64,000 bases of DNA from Oceanihabitans sp. IOP_32 (GTDB taxonomy: Bacteria; Bacteroidota; Bacteroidia; Flavobacteriales; Flavobacteriaceae). Both the position numbers and the translations under genes were made by a program. The stretch lies in NCBI RefSeq assembly GCF_009498295.1, contig NZ_CP040813.1, positions 2,549,001 through 2,613,000 of the forward strand, written 5' to 3'. The notes beneath the pieces are model-generated. The model did no database searches. It worked only from the letters and a program-made list of their open reading frames with translations, and was not told the origin of the DNA. Below, in pieces: positions 44,938 through 52,576 of the stretch (position 1 is its first letter; each line of letters starts with the position of its first letter).

Positions 44938-45700
44938 GGAAAAAGAGCAAAAAATAAACTACCTTCTAAATTCCCAGCCTTCGGGAGCTGTGTATTTGAG
45001 TTCTTGGTTAATGGAAAACGGATTTTCCACACAATTGCTAAATCGCTATAAGAAGAGCAATTGGATATATTCCATAGGAACGGGTGCCTGGATGCGTATG
45101 GGCGATACACCTACTTATCAAGGAGCATTGTTTGCATTGCAGCAACAAGCTAACTTGAATATCCATCCTGGAGGAAAAACTGCTTTATCTTTATTGGGGA
45201 AAGCCCATTACCTGGAGCTATCCACAAAACAAATAACATTATTTGGCAGTAGTAAAGAAAAACTACCTGCTTGGTTCTCCAAATACGACTGGGGCTTAAA
45301 AATCAAATACTTTGGTTCTTCGTTTCTTCCGCCCAAAATAGGATTGCAAACCTTGGAACAGGGAGCTTTTAGCTTGTTGGTGTCCAACCCGGCAAGAGCC
45401 TTAATGGAATGCCTTTACCTAACGCCACAAAAACAAGAACTGGTCGAGTGCTACGAAATAATGGAAGGATTAAATAACCTCCGTCCAAAGCAGGTTCAGG
45501 AACTTCTGGAAAAATGCACTTCAATAAAAGTAAAACGTCTTTTTTTATATATGGCGGAAAAAGCGAAACACGATTGGTTTAAGTACATAGAATTGGAAAA
45601 AATAGACCTTGGAAAAGGGAAACGCTCCTTGCTGAAAGATGGTGTTTATATATCCAAATACCGTATCACTGTCCCTAAAATACTGGAAAATTATGAGTAA
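44936..45700 (+). CDS. AbiEi-type antitoxin (type IV toxin-antitoxin)
   Basis: 254 residues. The N-terminal 75 residues are a winged-helix domain (INYLLNSQPSGAVYLSSWL, LLNRYKKSNWIYSIG); the rest is the AbiEi C-terminal domain (NLNIHPGGKTALSLLGKAHYL, SNPARALMECLYLTP). AbiEi represses its operon and counteracts the AbiEii nucleotidyltransferase without direct binding in characterised systems. The start is a TTG at 44936; no ATG is available. Its end overlaps the start of the toxin gene by 8 bases, the usual coupling of abiE pairs. Confidence 0.85.
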   Translation: MEKEQKINYLLNSQPSGAVYLSSWLMENGFSTQLLNRYKKSNWIYSIGTGAWMRMGDTPTYQGALFALQQQANLNIHPGGKTALSLLGKAHYLELSTKQITLFGSSKEKLPAWFSKYDWGLKIKYFGSSFLPPKIGLQTLEQGAFSLLVSNPARALMECLYLTPQKQELVECYEIMEGLNNLRPKQVQELLEKCTSIKVKRLFLYMAEKAKHDWFKYIELEKIDLGKGKRSLLKDGVYISKYRITVPKILENYE

Positions 45701-46586
45701 TTATAAACATCAGGTTTCCTTATTGTTACAAGTATTGCCCGAAGTGGCGAAAGAACCTGTTTTTGCATTGCACGGAGGTACGGCCATCAATCTATTTGTA
45801 AGGGATATGCCCAGATTGTCCGTAGATATTGATTTGACCTACATCCCCATAGAAGATAGAAAAATGTCCTTTAAGAATATTATTGATGCCCTCGGCAGTA
45901 TAAAAATAAAACTTGAAAAAATCCTGCCAAGAGCTGTAGTCTCATTGAAAAAGGAAACATTAAAACTTCAGATTTCTACTGTAAAAGCACAGATAAAAAT
46001 AGAAGTGAATCAAATCAATAGAGGAATTATGGATGAAAAGGTAACGTTGATCTTATGCAAAAAAGCCCAAGAAGAATTTGATGTTTTCTGTACTGTTCCA
46101 GTAGTTTCCATAGGGCAATTGTACGGCGGAAAAATCTGTGCCGCTTTGGACCGCCAACACCCCAGAGATTTATTTGATGTCAAACATCTTTTGCAAAATG
46201 AAGGATTTACCAACGAAATTAAAAGGGGTTTTATGTTGTGCCTATTAAGTAGCAACCGTCCTTTAAACGAAATGTTACATCCCAATTTCATTGACCAAAG
46301 GGCAACTTTGCTAAACCAATTTGAAGGGATGAGTGCAGAGCCTTTTACTTATGAAGATTTTGAAAAGACTCGGAAGGAATTGGTACGTGTAATCCATCAA
46401 AACTTAACAGATAAGGACAAAGAGTTTATACTGGGTTTTAGCAAAGGAATACCCGATTGGAGCATATATGATTTTGAAAGATTCCCTTCTGTACAATGGA
46501 AGTTTCAGAACCTTATCAAACTTAAAAACGGTAATCCTTCAAAATATGAAGATATGCTTGCTTCATTGGAGAACGTATTGTTTTGA
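45693..46586 (+). CDS. AbiEii-type nucleotidyltransferase toxin
   Basis: 297 residues from the ATG at 45693 (an upstream in-frame start lies within abiEi). NTase motif: LHGGTAINLFVRD then LSVDIDLTYIP (G28, G29, D45, D47), the pattern of AbiEii/AbiGii toxins of the DUF1814 family, which modify tRNA or related targets with nucleotides in studied members. HPRDLFDVKHLL is the conserved later motif. The primase gene follows 30 bases later on the same strand. Confidence 0.88.
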   Translation: MSNYKHQVSLLLQVLPEVAKEPVFALHGGTAINLFVRDMPRLSVDIDLTYIPIEDRKMSFKNIIDALGSIKIKLEKILPRAVVSLKKETLKLQISTVKAQIKIEVNQINRGIMDEKVTLILCKKAQEEFDVFCTVPVVSIGQLYGGKICAALDRQHPRDLFDVKHLLQNEGFTNEIKRGFMLCLLSSNRPLNEMLHPNFIDQRATLLNQFEGMSAEPFTYEDFEKTRKELVRVIHQNLTDKDKEFILGFSKGIPDWSIYDFERFPSVQWKFQNLIKLKNGNPSKYEDMLASLENVLF

Positions 46587-46616
46587 TTAAATTATTTTAC
46601 CATCGCAAATAAAAAA

Positions 46617-47282
46617 ATGAAACTCGAAGAACAAATACAACTTATAAAATCCTTATTCAAAGGGCGTGACGATGTATTTGCATTGCGGTGGGAAAAGGGC
46701 AATAAAAACGGATATATGCCTGCCTATCATTACGACCCCTATATGTATCGCCTACACAAACAAAAAGGAGGGGCATTCAAAGATTATAAAGACAAAACCT
46801 ATTTAAAACTAGACGGTCATCAATTATCAAAACATATTAAAGGCGAACAATTTATTGGGGTTTATCCGCTTTTAAAAGATAATACTTCTTGGTTTATTGT
46901 TGCCGATTTTGATAAAAAGGACTGGCAAAAACAATCAAAAAAAGCTGTTCAAATTTGTATAGGGAATAAGATTCCAGCTTATTTAGAACGTTCCCGTTCT
47001 GGAAACGGTGGACACGTATGGATATTTTTTGAACAGGCATACCCAGCTACAAAAAGTAGAAAAATTGTATTGAAGCTATTTGAGCAAGCAGGTATTTTTT
47101 CCGTATTTGACAAAAACACAAGTTTTGACAGATTGTTCCCAAATCAAGATTATTTATCAGGAAAAGGTTTTGGAAATCTGATAGCTCTTCCACTTCAAGG
47201 AGTAACCGTAAGAAATGGTAATTCTTGCTTTATCGACCCTGAAACATTTACTCATTATCAAAATCAATGGCAATTTTTTTAA
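46617..47282 (+). CDS. Archaeo-eukaryotic primase domain protein (TOTE conflict-system type)
   Basis: 221 residues. AEP motifs: WFIVADFDKKDW with the metal-binding D97 and D99, SRSGNGGHVWIFFEQ with H133, and a later NLIALPLQGV strand. The LERSRSGNGGHVWIFF form is that of the TOTE-type primase domain found in Bacteroidota operons and fused proteins with helicases. In relatives I recall, this domain and the helicase are one chain; here a stop codon follows a T7 tract at 47274-47280 and the next gene starts 16 bases before it. Role inferred: primer synthesis or nucleic-acid handling in a conflict system. Confidence 0.8.
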   Translation: MKLEEQIQLIKSLFKGRDDVFALRWEKGNKNGYMPAYHYDPYMYRLHKQKGGAFKDYKDKTYLKLDGHQLSKHIKGEQFIGVYPLLKDNTSWFIVADFDKKDWQKQSKKAVQICIGNKIPAYLERSRSGNGGHVWIFFEQAYPATKSRKIVLKLFEQAGIFSVFDKNTSFDRLFPNQDYLSGKGFGNLIALPLQGVTVRNGNSCFIDPETFTHYQNQWQFF

Positions 47283-49606
47283 AGACCATCAAAAAAGTTT
47301 CTACTGTTCATTTAGATAAAATTTTTGAAGAATTATCAGAACAAAAAAGCAACAGCAAAAACGTCTTAAAAAATAACGTTTCCTCTTCTGGGAAACTACA
47401 TATTGTCTTAAAGAACAGTATAGTAATCCATCGAAATGGTTTAACTCAGCCAATAGTTAATTTCTTTAAAGAGCACTTAAATTTTTTCAATGCTGATTAT
47501 GCGATTAAAAAGAAAACAGGAAGAAGTACTTGGAAAACAGAGCGTTATTTTAAACTTATTAATGAAACCGAAAATACTATTGAAATCCCAAAAGGGTTTA
47601 TCGGGAAACTGATTCGGTACTGTAACCAGCAACATATTGATTATGAGTTCTTAGACCAAAGAAAACGGTTGAACAATGTGGAGTTTTTATCTTCAATTCA
47701 ATTATTAAAACACCAATTTCATCCTGTGGAGATAGCATCAAAAAAAGATTTCGGGATTATTGTCGCTCCGCCAGGTTCGGGAAAAACTATCGTTGGACTA
47801 AAAATTATTGAACAAAAGCAACAGCCTGCATTAATCATTACCCATCGAAAGCAGATTGCGGAGCAATGGATAAGCAGGATTGAAGCCTTTTTTGGTATTC
47901 CAAAAAGGGAAATTGGCAAAATTGGTCAGGGAAAAATGAAAATTGGCAAGCACATAACGGTGGCATTAATCCAAACATTGGCAAAGAAATTGGCCGACGA
48001 GAACGATGCTGAAAAACTGGCATTTTCCTTTGGTACCGTTATTATCGATGAATGCCACCATATTCCGGCTAAATCTTTTCGGGAAATCATACATCAACTC
48101 GCTCCCTATTATCAATATGGGCTAACAGCAACAGCTTTTCGGAAAAACAATGATGAAAAACTATTGTTCGTTTATTTGGGAAATATCATTTCTGAAATCA
48201 GACCCCAAGAAATAGAACATTTCAAAAAAGCAAGAGTTGTAATTAGAGAAACCAATCTCAACGTTCCCTTTAACTCAATAACTGACCATTTTGAAACACT
48301 TTCAAAAATATTGATCCACGATTCTGAAAGGAATAAACTGATTTTAAACGATATTGAAAATGAAATAAATAATGGTAGAAAAGCAGTAATCATCACGGAG
48401 CGAAAGGAACATGTTCAAACACTGTATCAATATCTTAAAAACCGTTTTGAAATTATTCCAATTTCAGGTGAAGATAACAACGTTTCCCGAAAGGAAAAGT
48501 GGAAAAGTATTGAGCAAGAAAATTACCAAGCCATTATAACTACTGGGCAATTCTTTGGAGAAGGTGTGGATATTAAAAGTGCCTCTTGTTTGTTTTTGGT
48601 CTATCCTTTTTCGTTTAAGGGAAAACTGATTCAATATATTGGAAGAGTTCAACGCTCTGAATTGACTCCTATTATTTATGATTATCGAGACAAACAAATT
48701 CCGCACTTAAATAAACTCTTTTTAAAGCGGAATACATACTATCGGAATCTGGACCGTCAAGCGACATTATTTGATGATTTAAAAGAAACTATTGAAGACA
48801 AGCCAAGGCAAAGTGATATTGATAAAGTCGTAAAAATTCCAATTAATGATTTAGATTTTCACTACGGAATGGTCTGTTTTTCATATAAAGTGTCAAACCA
48901 GACCTCGCTCGAATTTGAAATCGAGAATGAAGAAATGCTACCTGAATTTGAAGTGTTGAAACCCTATTTCTCAAAAATTTTAAATTCTAAATCGATTAGC
49001 GTTCACGTTCAGGTAGGATATGAAAACGGTGTCATTGTTTCACAGATTGCTACTTCAGAAGCCATTGACCGTATTAATAAAGAAATAGTGGATAGTGTAA
49101 AATTTCAATTTATTGAACAACGTTTTATCAAAAATCAAAAACCTAGAAATGAAGAGAATCCAGAAGAAGTTTCCAAAACGATTGGAACTTTCTTTGGTTC
49201 GGATGACAATCTTTTGAAAACGCTTTTGAAAAATAACAGTTATATCCACCAAAAACAGCTTTTGTTCTTAGCAAAGCACCATCAATATAAAAAGCTGAAA
49301 ATCAGATTTGTTTTGTACCCGTTTTCGTTTGTATTCTTATTGGAAGGCATACAAAAATATCATATCGTTTTAGAAACTTTAGATACTAAGGAAGCTACCT
49401 ATGTTTGGCACCTTTCCAAAGGATCCACTAAATTCAAAAAAGAATTAGAATCAATAAATCAGAAATTGAATTGGATTCGCAACAATGGACGTCAATCGTT
49501 TTTGGAAACCAAAAGTGAAAATTTCAGTAAAATCATTCACTACTATAATGAAGATACAAAAGGATTCTATAAATGGAAGAATGCTTTGGAGGAGCGGTTG
49601 GCGTAA
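47267..49606 (+). CDS. SF2 DEAD/DEAH-box helicase, partner of the primase
   Basis: 779 residues. N-terminal linker to about 140, then SF2 helicase: APPGSGKT (167-174, Walker A), IIDECHH (DECH 261-264), GLTATAFR (motif III), TTGQFFGEGVDI, and QYIGRVQR (456-463, motif VI). Residues about 515-779 show no domain I know; they are rich in aromatic and charged residues and may be a nuclease-free partner-binding or DNA-binding part. The ATG at 47267 overlaps the primase gene by 16 bases, so the two are coupled, or joined by -1 slippage. No PD-(D/E)xK or HNH motif was found by eye. Confidence 0.85.
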   Translation: MAIFLKTIKKVSTVHLDKIFEELSEQKSNSKNVLKNNVSSSGKLHIVLKNSIVIHRNGLTQPIVNFFKEHLNFFNADYAIKKKTGRSTWKTERYFKLINETENTIEIPKGFIGKLIRYCNQQHIDYEFLDQRKRLNNVEFLSSIQLLKHQFHPVEIASKKDFGIIVAPPGSGKTIVGLKIIEQKQQPALIITHRKQIAEQWISRIEAFFGIPKREIGKIGQGKMKIGKHITVALIQTLAKKLADENDAEKLAFSFGTVIIDECHHIPAKSFREIIHQLAPYYQYGLTATAFRKNNDEKLLFVYLGNIISEIRPQEIEHFKKARVVIRETNLNVPFNSITDHFETLSKILIHDSERNKLILNDIENEINNGRKAVIITERKEHVQTLYQYLKNRFEIIPISGEDNNVSRKEKWKSIEQENYQAIITTGQFFGEGVDIKSASCLFLVYPFSFKGKLIQYIGRVQRSELTPIIYDYRDKQIPHLNKLFLKRNTYYRNLDRQATLFDDLKETIEDKPRQSDIDKVVKIPINDLDFHYGMVCFSYKVSNQTSLEFEIENEEMLPEFEVLKPYFSKILNSKSISVHVQVGYENGVIVSQIATSEAIDRINKEIVDSVKFQFIEQRFIKNQKPRNEENPEEVSKTIGTFFGSDDNLLKTLLKNNSYIHQKQLLFLAKHHQYKKLKIRFVLYPFSFVFLLEGIQKYHIVLETLDTKEATYVWHLSKGSTKFKKELESINQKLNWIRNNGRQSFLETKSENFSKIIHYYNEDTKGFYKWKNALEERLA
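47274..47280 (+). other. T7 tract at the primase-helicase junction
   Basis: The primase reads ...CAA TTT TTT TAA, and the helicase frame is -1 relative to it (ATT TTT TTA AAG). A slip of one base at TTT-TTT just before the stop would join both into one protein of about 1000 residues. A sequencing error, or a one-base mutation in a homopolymer, would give the same picture. Confidence 0.55.
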
Positions 49607-49756
49607 CAGTGATGCTTCTATGGCATGATATAACCGATAGGTGTTCGTATAGTATATTGAGAAGGAAGGGTTGTCTTTCAGGAATATTGTATAGAAGCTC
49701 CTAATTTATAATCTAGTTTAGGATATGAAATATTATAAAATTTGCTACTAAATAGA

Positions 49757-49787
49757 TTGTTTTAATAGTTAACAAATTATATATTTG
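49757..49787 (+). promoter_or_regulatory. Orphan promoter near the right end of the element
   Basis: TTG (49757-49759), 20 bases, TATATTTG (49780-49787), then CACC: as good a match as the ribosomal promoter at 5447. No open reading frame follows before attR; the transcript would run through a small hairpin (aagtaaagcattttactt, 49798-49815), the arm-site repeat and attR. Confidence 0.6.
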
Positions 49788-49833
49788 CACCGTCAGAAAG
49801 TAAAGCATTTTACTTTAGGTCATTTATAGTATC

Positions 49834-49852
49834 GTCAACAAATCGGCTAACA
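49834..49852 (+). repeat. Arm-type-like site, right end
   Basis: gtcaacaaatcggctaaca, 18 of 19 bases identical and in the same orientation as 42647-42665. It lies 62 bases before the right attachment core. Confidence 0.65.
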
Positions 49853-49903
49853 GTTAAGTTTCGAAAACTGTAACTGATCGATATATAAAGCATTGCGGGG
49901 TAG

Positions 49904-49929
49904 GGTTCAAACTCTGCCACCCCGACAAA
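49904..49929 (+). repeat. Right attachment site (attR)
   Basis: ggttcaaactctgccacccc followed by gacaaa, matching the tRNA-Pro 3' end at 42519-42544 except at three places. It is a truncated tRNA copy, preceded by gcgggg but with no cloverleaf. Confidence 0.85.
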
Positions 49930-49954
49930 AAGGGTCAGGTTAATTTCTTGGGGA

Positions 49955-50290
49955 TTAAGCAAATAATTTGTGCAATCTAAAGAGGAAAAAAGTGGTATCT
50001 GTTACGCCTCTTAAGTTAGCTCTAAATAATTTGATCTTTGCATTAAAAGACTCTGCATTAGCATTTGTACTTCTGTTATTAAAGAAGTTTAGTATGTTAT
50101 CAAAATTTGCCCTTACCGTATTAGCTGTGGTATAAAATGTTTCTAACTTCTGTTCAAATGTATCTTCAATCCATTTGTCAAAACGTTCTTTAGCCATTAA
50201 CTTATCTGTACATTCATAAACACTTCTATAGAGGTCAGTATTTAAATACGTATCTTTAAGTCTATTAAATATATCAAAATATGGACATAT
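49955..50290 (-). pseudogene. ISL3/ISAon1-type transposase, C-terminal remnant
   Basis: The frame encodes PYFDIFNRLKDTY ... NNRSTNANAESFNAKIK ... FFLFRLHKLFA and stops at 49955. NRSTNANAESFNAKIK and the FFLxRLxKxFA ending are typical of DDE transposases of the ISAon1 group. A stop codon at 50291-50293 closes the frame upstream, and the N-terminal three quarters including the start and first catalytic residues are missing. It lies immediately outside the right attachment site. Confidence 0.82.
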
Positions 50291-50310
50291 TCAAAGGTCA
50301 AAATCTTCTA

Positions 50311-50341
50311 GGATCAAGTCCAAAAGTTGTGTTTAAGCAAA
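50311..50341 (-). repeat. 31-base direct repeat (IS end), copy 1
   Basis: Starts ggatcaagtccaaaagttgt and continues gtttaagcaaa; identical to 50394-50424. It contains the stop codon and the outer end of a transposase remnant. Confidence 0.8.
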
Positions 50342-50389
50342 TATTGTTATTAATCTATAGAGGAAGAATTCTACGTTTTTCACACCTCT
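50333..50389 (-). pseudogene. Second ISAon1-type transposase tail
   Basis: Reads RGVKNVEFFLYRLITIFA then stop: only the last 18 residues of a transposase related to, but different from, the one at 49955. Confidence 0.7.
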
Positions 50390-50393
50390 AAAC

Positions 50394-50424
50394 GGATCAA
50401 GTCCAAAAGTTGTGTTTAAGCAAA
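50394..50424 (-). repeat. 31-base direct repeat (IS end), copy 2
   Basis: Identical to 50311-50341, 83 bases further on. Confidence 0.8.
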
Positions 50425-50470
50425 AATTCGCGCCTATCGATAAAGGAAAATCCTATATTTATACACCTCT
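50416..50470 (-). pseudogene. Third ISAon1-type transposase tail, decayed
   Basis: With one frameshift it reads ...FLYR-stop-ARIFA-stop, where the in-frame TAG replaces what would be Leu (TTG). Older remnant of the same kind as the previous two. Confidence 0.6.
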
Positions 50471-50494
50471 ACACCATGTTCTAAAAGCTTTTAT

Positions 50495-51328
50495 TTATGT
50501 GTTTGTTAAAGCGGTTTCTTTACGACGGGTCTCAATAGTGTTATAGTTATCGCTTGAATAATAGGGCACAATAAAAAAGTCGTCTTTATCATTTAAAATT
50601 CTAACTTTTACACCATAAAGCTGTTCTAAATGACGTTCAGTTAAAATTTTCTTACAGCCTTCAGCATATAATTTACCGTTTTGAAGCATTAAATATTTAT
50701 CGGCATACTTTGTTGCCAAATTAATGTCATGAAGGGTCACAATAATGGTAATACCTTTATTGGACAATGATTTTAACAACTCCATAATTTCTAATTGATG
50801 CTTTACGTCTAAAGCAGAAGTGGGCTCATCTAGCAGTAAAATTTTAGGTTCTTGAGCAATAGCTCTTGCAATATAAACCATTTGTTGTTGGCCACCACTT
50901 AATGCGCTAATATCTTTCATCGCTATTTTTTCTAACTTTAAAGACTTTATAACATCTGAGACAATGGCGTAGTCTCTATCTGATGGTTTCCACGAAATAT
51001 ATGGTTTTCTCCCTGAAAGTATCATATCAAAAACCTTTATTCCTGTAACCTTAACCTCATTTTGTGGGACATAGGCAATCTTTTTGGCAAGGTCTAAATG
51101 CGAATATTGCGCTACTGGTTTTCCTTCAACTTCTACATAACCCGATTGGGGGTTTAGTATTTTGTTCATACATTTCATCAAAGTACTTTTGCCAGATCCA
51201 TTTGGTCCAAATAGCACTACGAATTCTCCTTGATTAATTTCGGTAGTGATACCTTTTAAAATTTGAGCACTCGGATAAGAAAACTCTAAATCGTTTATTA
51301 AAACTTTCATATTCTGTTTATTTTCCAT
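50495..51328 (-). CDS. ABC importer ATP-binding protein (FecE/BtuD type)
   Basis: 277 residues. Walker A GPNGSGKS (41-48), signature ALSGGQQQMVYIARAIA, Walker B ILLLDEPTSALD, switch His in VTLHDINLA. Energises import of an iron chelate, heme or cobalamin with the permease and binding protein upstream. Its start overlaps the permease gene by 11 bases. Confidence 0.93.
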   Translation of the reverse strand: MENKQNMKVLINDLEFSYPSAQILKGITTEINQGEFVVLFGPNGSGKSTLMKCMNKILNPQSGYVEVEGKPVAQYSHLDLAKKIAYVPQNEVKVTGIKVFDMILSGRKPYISWKPSDRDYAIVSDVIKSLKLEKIAMKDISALSGGQQQMVYIARAIAQEPKILLLDEPTSALDVKHQLEIMELLKSLSNKGITIIVTLHDINLATKYADKYLMLQNGKLYAEGCKKILTERHLEQLYGVKVRILNDKDDFFIVPYYSSDNYNTIETRRKETALTNT

Positions 51329-52376
51329 AGCCTCTAATTAATAAAAAGATGAATAATGGGGCCCCTATGAAGGACGTGATAATACCAACGGGTAAAATTA
51401 CAGGTGAAATAATTGTTCTTGCAAAGGTGTCTGCCAAAAGTAATAACAGACTTCCAAATATTGCCGATGCTGGAATTAAATAGGCCTCGTGATTGCCAAT
51501 AATGCGTCTCATAATGTGTGGTACAACTAATCCAATAAAACCTATTATTCCGTAAAAAGCAACGGTAAAAGCTGTAATTAAAGAGGCAATTACCATACCA
51601 GTTAGTCGTATTCTTTCTGGATTTACACCCAAGCTTTTGGCATAATCGTCTCCTGTTTTTAAGGAATTATAGCTCCAACTATTTTTTAAGAAATACAATA
51701 AGGCAGGAATCAAAAATACTAAAATTAATGTAATATCATCCCAAGAGGCGCGACCTAAGTCTCCAAAACTCCAAAACATAATGGATGCCAATTGGACATC
51801 GTTTGCAAAAAATTGTAAGGCCGATATACCAGCACTAAAAAGTGAGCTTAAAATCACCCCTGAAAGAATAATGACCTCCGGATTTGCTTGTCGGATTCTC
51901 GATAATAAAACAATAACCGCGATACTTACCAAACTCCAAATAAAGGCTGAAGCTGCAACAATATATTGGTTGTCTATGATAACCGCATCAGCAGCACTGC
52001 TAAACGTACTTCCTGCACCTAAAAACATGATAGCAAAAGCCGCGCCAAAAGCAGCAGACGAAGAAATACCTAAGGTAAATGGCGATGCTAAAGGGTTTCT
52101 TAATAAACTTTGAGAAACTGCTCCAGAGACAGCTAGAGCCGTACCCGTTATAATAGCAGCAATAATTCGTGGTAAGCGTATTCTGGTAATGACTTGGCTG
52201 GTAACACTGTCTTCATCACTTGTCCAAAATTCTTTTAAATTCTCCCAAGTAATCTCAAAAGACCCCAATAACATGGCTATTTGAACTACAAGAAAAGTAA
52301 TGACAACCAATCCTAAAATAATAAAAATTCTTTTTTTATTATATTTCTTATAGTCTTTTATAAATTGTTGCTCCAT
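51318..52376 (-). CDS. ABC importer permease (FecCD/BtuC family)
   Basis: 352 residues, about ten membrane helices; RIRLPRIIAAIITGTALAVSG, NPLASPFTLGISSSAAFGAA and GFIGLVVPHIMRRIIG are family hallmarks. A 200-base gap with no recognisable feature separates it from the binding-protein gene upstream. Confidence 0.95.
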   Translation of the reverse strand: MEQQFIKDYKKYNKKRIFIILGLVVITFLVVQIAMLLGSFEITWENLKEFWTSDEDSVTSQVITRIRLPRIIAAIITGTALAVSGAVSQSLLRNPLASPFTLGISSSAAFGAAFAIMFLGAGSTFSSAADAVIIDNQYIVAASAFIWSLVSIAVIVLLSRIRQANPEVIILSGVILSSLFSAGISALQFFANDVQLASIMFWSFGDLGRASWDDITLILVFLIPALLYFLKNSWSYNSLKTGDDYAKSLGVNPERIRLTGMVIASLITAFTVAFYGIIGFIGLVVPHIMRRIIGNHEAYLIPASAIFGSLLLLLADTFARTIISPVILPVGIITSFIGAPLFIFLLIRGYGK

Positions 52377-52576
52377 AATTATATTAACTACTTTCTATAT
52401 GCTTATTTATTAGGCGGCGTAAAATACTCTTTAAATTGCTGGTTTGAAATTTTCTCACAAAAAATAATGTTGAAATGTATTGAGTTTTCTATCATAACCA
52501 TTGGGTATATTCTTTGAGGTATTCGGTTTTATTTATAAGAGATTATTCATTTGAGGCGTTTTAAAACAATCTTTTA

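Larger units (their letters stand above)
42529..49929. mobile_element. Integrated element in tRNA-Pro carrying AbiE and primase-helicase genes
   Basis: About 7.4 kb between direct copies of ctgccaccccgacaaa, the 3' end of tRNA-Pro plus four bases (42529-42544 and 49914-49929). Order: integrase pseudogene (next to the tRNA), a stop-interrupted small gene on the - strand, then abiEi-abiEii-primase-helicase on the + strand. Integration leaves the tRNA whole on the left and a partial copy on the right. The damaged integrase suggests it can no longer move by itself. No transfer (mob/tra) genes are present. Confidence 0.88.

Noticed and set aside
49860-49929. A second tRNA-Pro gene at the right end
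   Set aside because: Only the T-arm and 3' acceptor half are present; no anticodon arm or 5' acceptor strand can be folded, so it is an attR copy.
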